Part shown: positions 33,521 to 40,319 of the stretch, piece after piece
How the letters are laid out: the number at the start of each line of letters is the position of its first letter
How positions within the stretch are numbered: position 1 is the stretch's first letter
From: Thalassomonas actiniarum
GTDB lineage: Bacteria; Pseudomonadota; Gammaproteobacteria; Enterobacterales; Alteromonadaceae
NCBI RefSeq assembly: GCF_000948975.2
Contig: NZ_CP059735.1
Span: 62,001 to 126,000 of the forward strand
DNA: 64,000 bases
Reading direction: 5' to 3'
Made by a program: the position numbers and the translations under genes
The notes under the pieces: generated by a model
Told to the model about the DNA's origin: nothing
Seen by the model: only the letters and a program-made list of their open reading frames with translations
Databases searched by the model: none

Positions 33521-33605
33521 TTACGGCAAGAGCCTGATATTTGGGGATCTGTCTTCACACAATTAAACCGGTTAAATAATGCCGGATATTTACAAAGGAA
33601 AAGTC

Positions 33606-33752
33606 ATGAGAGAATTAAAAGTATCTGAAGCAAATGATGTTAATGGTGGTTTGCTGCCCGTTTATGCTGCTGTTGTTGCTCTAGAGTATGCAGCTGGTGG
33701 AGCGACATTAAGCGTTATGGCATATAAAGCTTATAAGAATTTCACAGCATAA
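33606..33752 (+). CDS. GG-leader bacteriocin-like precursor, family E copy 1
   Basis: 48 aa. Leader MRELKVSEANDVNGG, core LLPVYAAVVALEYAAGGATL then SVMAYKAYKNFTA. It is hydrophobic with an internal GG and an amphipathic basic C-terminal end. Ribosome site AAAGGAAAAG. It is followed by a small hairpin (33772-33792). Confidence 0.82.
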   Translation: MRELKVSEANDVNGGLLPVYAAVVALEYAAGGATLSVMAYKAYKNFTA

Positions 33753-33771
33753 ATCGTCAATATTTATAACA

Positions 33772-33792
33772 GGTTGACGCGTCCCGTCAGCC
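33772..33792 (+). promoter_or_regulatory. Intergenic hairpin between family E genes
   Basis: Stem GGTTGACG/CGTCAGCC (8 pairs, one G-U) with a 5-nt loop. There is no T-run, so it may tune processing or stability between precursor genes. Confidence 0.5.
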
Positions 33793-33846
33793 GTAATATT
33801 TATCCCGGTGACTTTATAAGCACCGAATATATATAAAGGAAAAATC

Positions 33847-33993
33847 ATGAGAGAATTAAAAGTATCTGAAGCAAATGACGTTAATGGTGGCTTGCTGCCC
33901 GCTTATGCAGCTGTTGTTGCGCTAGAATATGCCGCTGGTGGAGCGACATTAGGTGTTATGGTGCATAAAGCTTATAAGTATTTCACCGAGTAA
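33847..33993 (+). CDS. GG-leader bacteriocin-like precursor, family E copy 2
   Basis: 48 aa. Leader identical to copy 1. The core has small changes (LLPAYAAVV, GVMVHKAYKYFTE). Its ribosome site AAAGGAAAAA is the same as in copy 1. It is followed by a strong hairpin at 34006-34041. Confidence 0.82.
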   Translation: MRELKVSEANDVNGGLLPAYAAVVALEYAAGGATLGVMVHKAYKYFTE

Positions 33994-34005
33994 ATCGGCA
34001 ATATG

Positions 34006-34041
34006 CATGGCAGGTTAGCCTTTATAATGGCACCTGCCATG
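34006..34041 (+). promoter_or_regulatory. Strong intergenic hairpin after family E copy 2
   Basis: Perfect 10-bp stem CATGGCAGGT/ACCTGCCATG (34006-34015 and 34032-34041) with a 16-nt loop. It lacks a T-run, so processing or transcript stabilisation is likelier than termination. Confidence 0.6.
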
Positions 34042-34092
34042 TGTAACTAACAGGATAACATTACAGCAGCGGATATTGGAAAAGGAAAAATC

Positions 34093-34230
34093 ATGAAAGA
34101 ATTCAAAGTATTTGAAGTGAAAAGTGTGCATGGTGGTGTACTTCCGTTTATTACTGCCACTTTTTATGCGCTAGAAGAAATTGCTGTTATTGCTACATTA
34201 GCTGTCATGATACATATCTTATTTAATTAA
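34093..34230 (+). CDS. GG-leader bacteriocin-like precursor, family E copy 3 (diverged)
   Basis: 45 aa. Leader MKEFKVFEVKSVHGG, core VLPFITATFYALEEIAVIAT then LAVMIHILFN. It is far more hydrophobic than copies 1 and 2 and could itself form a transmembrane helix. Last member of the unmodified array; the next gene encodes a small membrane protein. Confidence 0.75.
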   Translation: MKEFKVFEVKSVHGGVLPFITATFYALEEIAVIATLAVMIHILFN

Positions 34231-34305
34231 AGGTCAATTAAGTCTTGAACAGCTGATATTAGAGATAAATTCGCTGTCATCAATTTATTAATAAAAGGTA
34301 GCAAA

Positions 34306-34569
34306 ATGTTATTTCAAAAATCAAACCGAATGTTTGTATGCTTTATGTTATTAGTCAGCACTCTTTGCTTGGTGGGATGGTTAGTGCTTGTTATTAGCTT
34401 ATTAAATGGGGCATTTCCATTTAGTTTTGATAACTATGAAACAAGGCTAATATGTATAACACCGATATTTACGGTCCCAACATTCTTGCGGATGTATAAA
34501 AACTACCAATCGGGAGCTGATGCGGATCCGTTAAGTAAAAAAAACTCTGCCGGTGGTTCTTCCAAGTAA
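34306..34569 (+). CDS. Small two-TM membrane protein, candidate bacteriocin immunity protein
   Basis: 87 aa, no GG leader. Two predicted transmembrane helices: about residues 9-34 (MFVCFMLLVSTLCLVGWLVL) and about 48-63 (LICITPIFTVPTFL). The C-terminal tail is polar (SGADADPLSKKNSAGG). Small hydrophobic proteins directly behind bacteriocin precursor genes are commonly immunity proteins. That, plus the shared strand and 75-bp spacing, is the only ground for the assignment. Ribosome site AAAGGTAGC. Confidence 0.6.
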   Translation: MLFQKSNRMFVCFMLLVSTLCLVGWLVLVISLLNGAFPFSFDNYETRLICITPIFTVPTFLRMYKNYQSGADADPLSKKNSAGGSSK

Positions 34570-34854
34570 TATATAAAAATCAATATCATGAGATGGTAGG
34601 TTTTTATGTAAATGACCGTTTCTTATCATTTGATTCGGTTATCAAACAAGATCATGAATAGACTCATGGCTTGTTTTCAATCCTGAATTGAGATTGTCCA
34701 CTTTTTTGCTATCCGGTGTAAGGTCAAGGAAAGAATCTTCCCCACCGAGTTATCAGTGAGTGTCCAGGGAAGTACGCCTGCATTTAAAAATAACCACAGG
34801 CAACTTAGCTTCGTTATTCATTAACGGAGCTCACCATGAAACATAGCACTGGTA
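34570..34854 (+). other. Gap before the IS66 remnant
   Basis: No gene or strong structure is visible in about 285 bp. Sequence near 34740-34833 may be the worn left end of the IS element, but I cannot identify a terminal inverted repeat. Confidence 0.35.
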
Positions 34855-35240
34855 AAAATTGATAGATGAACAGCCCTATAACGGCTTGAGCATTGCTGCT
34901 TTTTGTAAGCAACATCTGCTTAACCGTAACCTTTTATTTTCCGCAAAACGCAAAGCAATAATCAGCCCCGCGGTCAAAATTAAATAAGTGCCGCTGCATC
35001 TTGGTCTGGTAGCCAAAAATATTGTCATGGCCAGCTTGTTCGGTTTAATCATTATCGCTTGCCGTTATACCGTAAAGAAAGCCTATTTAAGCAATATGGC
35101 ATTGCCCTAAACCGAAAAAACATGGCTAACAGGATGCTCAAGAGTCGTGACCAGCTTACGGCGCTCTATCACGGCTGCGGGGATCTCTGCTCTAACGAAG
35201 CGTTATTCAGGCAGACGAGGCAGTTTAAATATCTTAAGTG
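34855..35240 (+). mobile_element. Degraded IS66-family insertion sequence remnant
   Basis: Two transposase fragments in different frames. The first (34861-34986) reads IDEQPYNGLSIAAFCKQHLL, the start of the small IS66 TnpA protein. The second (about 35030-35180) reads FNHYRLPLYRKESLFKQYGI then ALNRKNMANRMLK, the segment of the large IS66 transposase that normally reads YADHLPLYRQE. Stops and frame changes separate them and most of the element is missing, so it is dead. It sits between the unmodified peptide array and the graspetide genes, and may mark how the two parts were joined. Confidence 0.7.
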
Positions 35241-35795
35241 AACATCTGGCGAAATAACAGTGGCAGAAAACCTCAATTCTTTGAAGGCAACAGAGGAAAA
35301 TATCCCATATTTTTCTGAGCTTGTCTGTGTCTGGTAAACCTGGTTCTGGCTAGCAATGTTGTTCTGCATGACAAAGTGAATGGGCATAGTTTAATAACTT
35401 ATTTGCACTTTCACCCGATTGGCCGTTAGTAAGGCCAATTTAGGGGCCATTTTTATTCATACCTTGTTGTTGCTTTCTGCTTTATTCTCCAGGGGTGAAA
35501 TAGCCTGATTTTTGCGTTTTACTTTAGTGTTATTAATTCATATTAAAGCCAATGAAGCTATTATTTGTTGATAATGTTTCACATTAAGTTATTGTTTTTA
35601 TTTGGTTATTTGTTGGTTTTTGATGGTTTGCTTTTTTATTTCTTTCAGGAGAAGATGAGCCTCGTTGAAACAAGGCTGAGCATTCACATTGAATAAAGAA
35701 GCACATAAACATTAACAAGAAAATGCAGTAGAAATAGTAAATACCCATTTGAGCCTGTGTTTACTATTCATAGACAAGTAATAGCTGAGGTAAAC
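35241..35795 (+). other. 555-bp AT-rich gap before the Cys-containing peptide gene
   Basis: Nothing gene-like on either strand beyond short shadows. The region from 35560 to 35650 is very AT rich and probably contains the promoter of the 35796-37973 unit. No TGGCGG hairpin is found here. Confidence 0.4.
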
Positions 35796-35969
35796 ATGGC
35801 AAAAAATAATTATTCAGATGAAGTCTTAACAGGCTTTCTTAAAAAAGAGATTTCTATGGATTTCATTGATGCAGTAAATGACGACTGCGGTGAGATGTTA
35901 TTGCATTGCACAATCCATAATACCTGCCACGGCGATGGCAACTCTTTTGATTTAGATTCAGTTTATTAA
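35796..35969 (+). CDS. Cys-containing small peptide, possible modified-peptide precursor
   Basis: 57 aa from ATG 35796; the frame is open from 35757 but the ribosome site GAGGTAAAC precedes 35796. The N-terminal half is charged and leader-like (MAKNNYSDEVLTGFLKKEIS, MDFIDAVNDD). The C-terminal half has three Cys and several Ser/Thr (CGEMLLHCTIHNTCHGDGNS then FDLDSVY). It lacks a GG site, unlike all other precursors here. It sits 23 bp before the ATP-grasp gene. The Cys/Thr pattern recalls lanthipeptide-type cores, but no dehydratase or cyclase is encoded. It could also be a helper of the ligase. Confidence 0.55.
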   Translation: MAKNNYSDEVLTGFLKKEISMDFIDAVNDDCGEMLLHCTIHNTCHGDGNSFDLDSVY

Positions 35970-35992
35970 TTTGTTAGCAAGGTATTAGAGTA

Positions 35993-36907
35993 ATGCACCA
36001 TATTATTATGGGTCATCATCAGGACCCCCACAGTCAATATATGATGGAAAAGTTTGCCCAACGCGGCCTTTCTGCTCATCTTTTTGAGACACATGATTTT
36101 CCTAAAGCGGTACAGTTTACCTTTTCGCCAAATAATGGTGAAGGGTATCTCATTCTCAATGATGGTAGCCGTTTGAACTTTGACGAAATTAAATCTGTTT
36201 ACTGGCGGAATTTTTGTGGAGTAACGGATGAATCAACCAAGAAAAACTTTACCACCATAGATGATATTTCGGCACGGGACAGCATGGCATGTTTGCGCAC
36301 CTGGTTTGATTTAAATAATCAAACCACCTGGGTAAACGGCTGGCAGGCGTATCAGCATCACAAAGAAAAACCCCTGCAATTATTCAAGGTGAAAAATTTA
36401 GGGGTAAACATTCCACAAACCTATGTGGGCAATGATTTAGATGAGATCCGTCGTTGTTATAGTGCTTTTGGCAAAAGCATTTTTAAACCGGTTTTTGGCG
36501 GCGCCCATACCGAAATGTTAACGGATGCGCATTTAGAGTCTACCCGGGTAAGGGAAGCGTTAACAAAGTCACCTATTACCGTACAAGAGTTTATTCCTGG
36601 CACTAACATTCGTACTTATGTTATCGGCGACAAAGTGTTCTCTGCTGAGTTGCGCAGTGACAGCGCCGACTTTAGGGAAGATGAAGATGTCGAGCTTATC
36701 GTGATAGATACGCCGCCAGCTATTGCCGAGCAGGCGTTAAAAATTGCCCGGTGTCTGTATTTGAACTGGACCGCCATTGATTGGCGTCGTGATAGTCAGG
36801 GCAATTATTATTTTCTGGAAGCGAATCCTTCACCTATGTTCATAGGGTTCGAAAAAAAATCAGGTATTGCTATCAGCGATCACTTGATTGATTTTATGGA
36901 AAAATAG
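35993..36907 (+). CDS. ATP-grasp peptide ligase, MvdD/MvdC-like (graspetide synthetase candidate)
   Basis: 304 aa. An N-terminal pre-ATP-grasp domain (IIMGHHQDPHSQYMMEKFA, SVYWRNF) is followed by the ATP-grasp fold. Its central part has KSIFKPVFGGAH, the nucleotide-binding lysine region, then VQEFIPG, TAIDWRRD and YYFLEANPSPMF with the metal-binding Glu and Asn. This layout matches the ligases that form omega-ester or omega-amide side-chain links in microviridins and relatives. Four short genes directly downstream share a leader and a Thr-to-Glu/Asp core motif, the expected substrates. Only one ligase is present, so only one type of bond (ester more likely) is expected. Confidence 0.8.
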   Translation: MHHIIMGHHQDPHSQYMMEKFAQRGLSAHLFETHDFPKAVQFTFSPNNGEGYLILNDGSRLNFDEIKSVYWRNFCGVTDESTKKNFTTIDDISARDSMACLRTWFDLNNQTTWVNGWQAYQHHKEKPLQLFKVKNLGVNIPQTYVGNDLDEIRRCYSAFGKSIFKPVFGGAHTEMLTDAHLESTRVREALTKSPITVQEFIPGTNIRTYVIGDKVFSAELRSDSADFREDEDVELIVIDTPPAIAEQALKIARCLYLNWTAIDWRRDSQGNYYFLEANPSPMFIGFEKKSGIAISDHLIDFMEK

Positions 36908-36980
36908 CGAGGGATCGGTTGTTAATGTGTTTCGGTGGTAATTGCCGACAATGCATTCATCGTAACTTGTAATAAGGAAA

Positions 36981-37014
36981 AGCTGTATTTTTTCTGGCGG
37001 GAAAAGTACTGCGC
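36981..37014 (+). promoter_or_regulatory. UGGCGG-loop hairpin before the first graspetide precursor
   Basis: Stem built from GC, GTA and TTTTC on the left against GAAAA, TAC and GC on the right, loop TGGCGG at 36995-37000. It is preceded by TTGTAATAAGG, a word also seen in the leaders at 30.6-31.7 kb. Confidence 0.65.
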
Positions 37015-37062
37015 TTAAAAATCAAAAAAATTAACTTTAATTAACAACAAAGAGGAAAAAAA

Positions 37063-37215
37063 ATGCATCCATTTTCATTAGAAAAAATAAATGTTAGAGC
37101 TGTTAGTGGTGGAGTCAGCAATTCGACAAACGTATTTGACGGTCCTATCACCTGGGGCATCAATGAAGGCGGAGATAGCCCATTTATTCCGTTTCCCGAG
37201 ATTGGCAGGCAGTAA
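37063..37215 (+). CDS. Graspetide-like precursor 1
   Basis: 50 aa. Leader MHPFSLEKINVRAVSGG, then a core with DGPITWGINEGGDSPF and tail IPFPEIGRQ. The core motif PIT-x3-(P/N)-E-x-G-x-(D/S)-P is shared with precursors 2 and 3 and supplies Thr as acceptor and Glu/Asp as donors for side-chain rings. The GG at 16-17 fits processing by the C39 transporter. Ribosome site AGAGGAAAA. Confidence 0.78.
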   Translation: MHPFSLEKINVRAVSGGVSNSTNVFDGPITWGINEGGDSPFIPFPEIGRQ

Positions 37216-37296
37216 CCTTGTTTGGCTAATGGGGTGGTTAATGAATAGCCATACCAGAGCATCTTTAGGAAATTAATCCATTCATTAGGAAAAATT

Positions 37297-37449
37297 ATGC
37301 ATCCATTTTCATTAAAAAAAGAACACATTCAAGCAGTAACCGGTGGTAAACCTGACATGAATGTTACCCATAGTACAAAAGAAAGCGGTGATCCGATCAC
37401 CCTGTCGATCCCGGAAGACGGTTATGATCCTCGTCCTGAAGTCATGTAA
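37297..37449 (+). CDS. Graspetide-like precursor 2
   Basis: 50 aa. Leader MHPFSLKKEHIQAVTGG; core contains SGDPITLSIPEDGYDPRPEV. This is the clearest example of the shared Thr/Glu/Asp motif. It is followed by a TGGCGG-loop hairpin. Confidence 0.8.
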   Translation: MHPFSLKKEHIQAVTGGKPDMNVTHSTKESGDPITLSIPEDGYDPRPEVM

Positions 37450-37451
37450 AT

Positions 37452-37477
37452 AAAGCGTTTCTGGCGGGAAATACTTT
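37452..37477 (+). promoter_or_regulatory. UGGCGG-loop hairpin between graspetide precursors 2 and 3
   Basis: AAAG plus TTTC pair with GAAA plus CTTT, separated by a small internal loop; hexaloop TGGCGG at 37462-37467. It begins 3 nt after the precursor 2 stop codon. Confidence 0.65.
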
Positions 37478-37527
37478 ACAGAACAAGTTTTTAAAGCAAT
37501 TAATTAATAACGTAATAAGGAAACATT

Positions 37528-37683
37528 ATGCATCCATTTTCATTGAAAAAAGAAAGTACTCAAGCCGTAACCGGTGGTCTCTCTATTCCTGGTCTTTCTG
37601 AATACTTAAAAGAAGACGGCGGGCCGATCACTATGGCGATCCCGGAAGGCGGTTACGATCCACGCGATTTTGTTATCTCATAA
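37528..37683 (+). CDS. Graspetide-like precursor 3
   Basis: 51 aa. Leader MHPFSLKKESTQAVTGG; core contains EDGGPITMAIPEGGYDPRDF and tail VIS. Ribosome site TAATAAGGAAAC. The N-terminal part of the core (LSIPGLSEYLK) is unlike the others, so only the C-terminal motif is conserved. Confidence 0.8.
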   Translation: MHPFSLKKESTQAVTGGLSIPGLSEYLKEDGGPITMAIPEGGYDPRDFVIS

Positions 37684-37722
37684 GCTCGCTAACTTTTTCT
37701 GGCGGGAAAAAGAAAGCACAGC
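37683..37722 (+). promoter_or_regulatory. UGGCGG-loop hairpin between graspetide precursors 3 and 4
   Basis: Perfect 7-bp stem CTTTTTC/GAAAAAG (37693-37699 and 37706-37712) around TGGCGG (37700-37705), with an outer GCT/AGC pairing. It lies just after the precursor 3 stop. Confidence 0.7.
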
Positions 37723-37811
37723 ATAAATCACAATCAGGGCGTGCCGAACCGGGGTAAACATTAACTGCGGGGCACGTTCCTGCTATCAACTAAAAGTAAT
37801 AAGGAAAAATA

Positions 37812-37973
37812 ATGCATCCATTTTCATTAAAAAAAGAAAACATTGAGCAGGTAACCGGCGGGCTAACTTTTGATGCGAGCAGTAATTTACCGCCCGTCAT
37901 CACAACGCCACCTATTATTGGCGGTGGCACAACCACAGTGTTGGGCGAATGTGGTTATAATCCACTGAGCTAA
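37812..37973 (+). CDS. Graspetide-like precursor 4 (diverged core)
   Basis: 53 aa. Leader MHPFSLKKENIEQVTGG, core rich in Thr and Pro, ending GGGTTTVLGECGYNPLS. The motif has shifted to TTTVLGE-x-GYNP, with one Cys and a single Glu donor, so it may be modified differently or be losing function. Last gene before a strong terminator. Confidence 0.76.
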   Translation: MHPFSLKKENIEQVTGGLTFDASSNLPPVITTPPIIGGGTTTVLGECGYNPLS

Positions 37974-38015
37974 ATCGCACAAGGGCTGTGTTTAAAAGCC
38001 AAGAGTGACAGATGA

Positions 38016-38066
38016 GAACTGGTAGCCGATAGGGCCAAATCTCGCTACCAGTTCAGAACTTTTTAA
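38016..38066 (+). terminator. Terminator closing the graspetide genes
   Basis: Perfect 11-bp stem GAACTGGTAGC/GCTACCAGTTC (38016-38026 and 38044-38054), followed by AGAACTTTTTAATC. It marks the right end of the peptide locus. Confidence 0.75.
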
Positions 38067-38120
38067 TCATTTTCTTTTCAGGCTGATCTTTCAAGGTGCG
38101 GATTATTGCTTGCCGCTTTG

Positions 38121-39038
38121 TTAGGGCTTAGTCTTGGTAATCTCAAAATATAAATAGCAATGATCTGAATAACCTTCAATCCACTTGTCCTGCTCTTCAA
38201 TACTTGCCTGATCGACCCAGCCGCGTATATCTACTTCAGACTGGCCGCTTTTAAAGCTGAGATCGCCTTCATTAACCGGCAATTTGTTATGCCAGAGCCG
38301 GGTTTTTAAATGCTTGGAGAGGAGCACCTGATCTAAATCTGCTGCCGGGTAGCGGCTGTTGGAACCGTTAGACCAGGTATTGGGGCAGGTTTTCGATAAA
38401 CGGCGCATGCCGACGGATTTACGGTGCAGATATTGATCCAACCTTCCCAACTCGGCAGTGGCGGGTATATCGTGTTTCTTGCCGCTGTAGTTCATGCCCA
38501 TGGTATTAAAATCCCCCAGGACAATAAAATTCGCTTTTTGATTACCTACCGCCACCTTATCCAGTTTTCTTTTTAACTTATAGATACTGGCAAATTGTAC
38601 GTCCCGGATCCCTAAACCGATTGGCGTACTCTGGCTTTTCAGGTGCAGGAACATCAAACTATAGTCCTGTCCTTCTACCCTGACCGACAGCATGGCACCG
38701 GGCCTGAGGTAGCTGTAAGCGGATTTGAATTCAACCCGCTGGCTGAAAAAGGCGGTAAATTTATGTTTCACCGCCACTAAGATTTCCTGGGTTTGCGGCC
38801 CTTCTGTGATATGGAAGGAATAACCCGGCAGCTCGGTTAACAGGCTGTGGTACACGGTTTTTCCTTCGACTTCGTATAAGGCAAAGATGTCGGGATTTTC
38901 AAACTTGATGGTGTTGACGATGCGAAAGAGGCGATCGGGACGTTTGCCTTTAAGGTGTTCGATATTCCAGGACAAAACAGAAAAAGCTTTCGGCATGGGG
39001 ATAACGTCAGTGGTCTGTGTGTTGTTAAACGTTAGCAC
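38121..39038 (-). CDS. Endonuclease/exonuclease/phosphatase-fold protein
   Basis: 305 aa, no clear signal peptide. Motifs of the EEP superfamily are in order: SWNIEHLK near residue 23, ALYEVEG (metal-binding Glu) near 53, LHLKSQS near 132, VLGDFNTM near 173, and a C-terminal GYSDHCYLYFEI (catalytic Asp-His). These metal-dependent phosphodiesterases include nucleases, sphingomyelinases and inositol phosphatases, so the substrate is open. It is convergent with the graspetide transcript and separated from the next gene by about 180 bp. Confidence 0.82.
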   Translation of the reverse strand: MLTFNNTQTTDVIPMPKAFSVLSWNIEHLKGKRPDRLFRIVNTIKFENPDIFALYEVEGKTVYHSLLTELPGYSFHITEGPQTQEILVAVKHKFTAFFSQRVEFKSAYSYLRPGAMLSVRVEGQDYSLMFLHLKSQSTPIGLGIRDVQFASIYKLKRKLDKVAVGNQKANFIVLGDFNTMGMNYSGKKHDIPATAELGRLDQYLHRKSVGMRRLSKTCPNTWSNGSNSRYPAADLDQVLLSKHLKTRLWHNKLPVNEGDLSFKSGQSEVDIRGWVDQASIEEQDKWIEGYSDHCYLYFEITKTKP

Positions 39039-39216
39039 GCGTTGAGTGACTTTTCCTGTTTCTTCATCATAAAGACGGTGGCGGCAACAGTAAGAAAGTT
39101 TTATCTTGCTTGAGGTAAGCAGTGATGGGGGCAGGAGAGGAATGGTCCGGTTAAAGAAAGTGTGGGGGCATAACCGGACCCTGGAAACTTGTGGCGAGTA
39201 TTATCGCTTCAAATAA

Positions 39217-40041
39217 TTAACCTTGAAATTTACGGCGTCCCAGCAAGCCGCACAGGGCTAAACCGAAAATAGCTAAAGTAGAAGGCTCAGGTACTTCACT
39301 GACAATACCGTTGCGTACTTCATACACGTATAAACCGTCCACGCCGACATTGGAGTTGGACGGCATATTCAGCATACCGTCCTGGTTGCCTGAGTGGTTG
39401 ATTTCACTAAAGTCTGTACCATTGCCAGAGTTCCAGCCTGCACGGGCTACCGTGCCGCCAACACCGTTGCTGCCGCCACTGGAATCACCTGTGGTCCAGT
39501 TGATGGTTTCGTAGCGGAACTCAATATTAAAGTCGCCATTGCCTTTATCGATCAATGCCAGCTGGAAGCTGTTTACCAGCTCATTGTGTTGAGAAAAATA
39601 ACCGACATCATCCCAGGTGACGGTGAAAATATTATTCACATCATCCAGATCCCAGTATACCAGGTTGCTGCCGGTAGAATTGCCGCCGGGTGAGGCCGTT
39701 GTGGCGCCGGCGCGGGTGTCAACATCGGCAAAGAAAGGAGCGATGATCGGGTTGTCGGTTGCGCCGGTTAACGCATATGGCGTGAAAGTCCCGAGACGCT
39801 CGGCAAAGGTGACATTGCCGTTATTGTTGACGTAAAGGCTGCTGTAGTTGGTACCGAAAAAGTCCAGTCCGCCGGACAGGGCCGGAGTAATATCAATTAA
39901 ACCCGAAGAGCCGTCATCATTTGCCGGCAGGACATTTTCACCGAAACCGGCGCTACCGCCTAAGCCGGATACGATAGGGGTAGCCAGTACCGAAGAAGAA
40001 GCAAAGACCAGGGCAGAGCATAACAGAGACTTAAAACGCAT
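39217..40041 (-). CDS. PEP-CTERM protein with a nidogen-like domain
   Basis: 274 aa. Signal peptide (MRFKSLLCSALVFASSSVLA) and a C-terminal PEP-CTERM signal VPEPSTLAIFGLALCGLLG then RRKFQG. The middle follows the NIDO domain pattern: LYVNNNGNVTFAE, PIIAPFFADVDTR, FTVTWDDVGYF, NSFQLALIDKGNGDFNIEFRY and AGWNSG. Such proteins are exported, processed by exosortase and probably become part of the surface matrix. It is a single gene with its own leader region. Confidence 0.9.
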   Translation of the reverse strand: MRFKSLLCSALVFASSSVLATPIVSGLGGSAGFGENVLPANDDGSSGLIDITPALSGGLDFFGTNYSSLYVNNNGNVTFAERLGTFTPYALTGATDNPIIAPFFADVDTRAGATTASPGGNSTGSNLVYWDLDDVNNIFTVTWDDVGYFSQHNELVNSFQLALIDKGNGDFNIEFRYETINWTTGDSSGGSNGVGGTVARAGWNSGNGTDFSEINHSGNQDGMLNMPSNSNVGVDGLYVYEVRNGIVSEVPEPSTLAIFGLALCGLLGRRKFQG

Positions 40042-40319
40042 TAGTAAATCCTTAATATAATGGTGTTATTATTTTTTAATAAACAAGTTGTTACTTGATT
40101 GTTGTCGCTGTGTTAGCAACAGCTGTGCCCGTTTTTTAAATTGCTTATAAAACAGTTGTTTAACTGTGTGTGGTCTGACCTGTCGTGGTTGGCTGTAAAA
40201 TAATTAGACAGGAAAAATTTTTCGTTTTCTTAGGGTTATGAGAGAGATGCCCGGAGGTTAGCACCCGGGCTTGATAGTGCAAGGGAGGCGCTGCTGCAAC
40301 CTGAGCGGTGCAACAGCTG

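Noticed and set aside
33407-33628. 73-aa ORF starting at GTG
   Set aside because: It is the remnant of a family E precursor running on past its lost stop into the next gene, not an independent gene.
31919-34230. Surface or phage-coat small peptides instead of secreted bacteriocins
   Set aside because: All have a leader of class II bacteriocin type ending in GG and lie next to a C39 exporter, which phage coat genes lack.
36991-37014. Sigma-54 promoter (GG-N10-GC) at the first graspetide hairpin
   Set aside because: Only the first of the three TGGCGG hairpins there has the GC at the right distance and the upstream T is missing; the shared feature is the hairpin loop.
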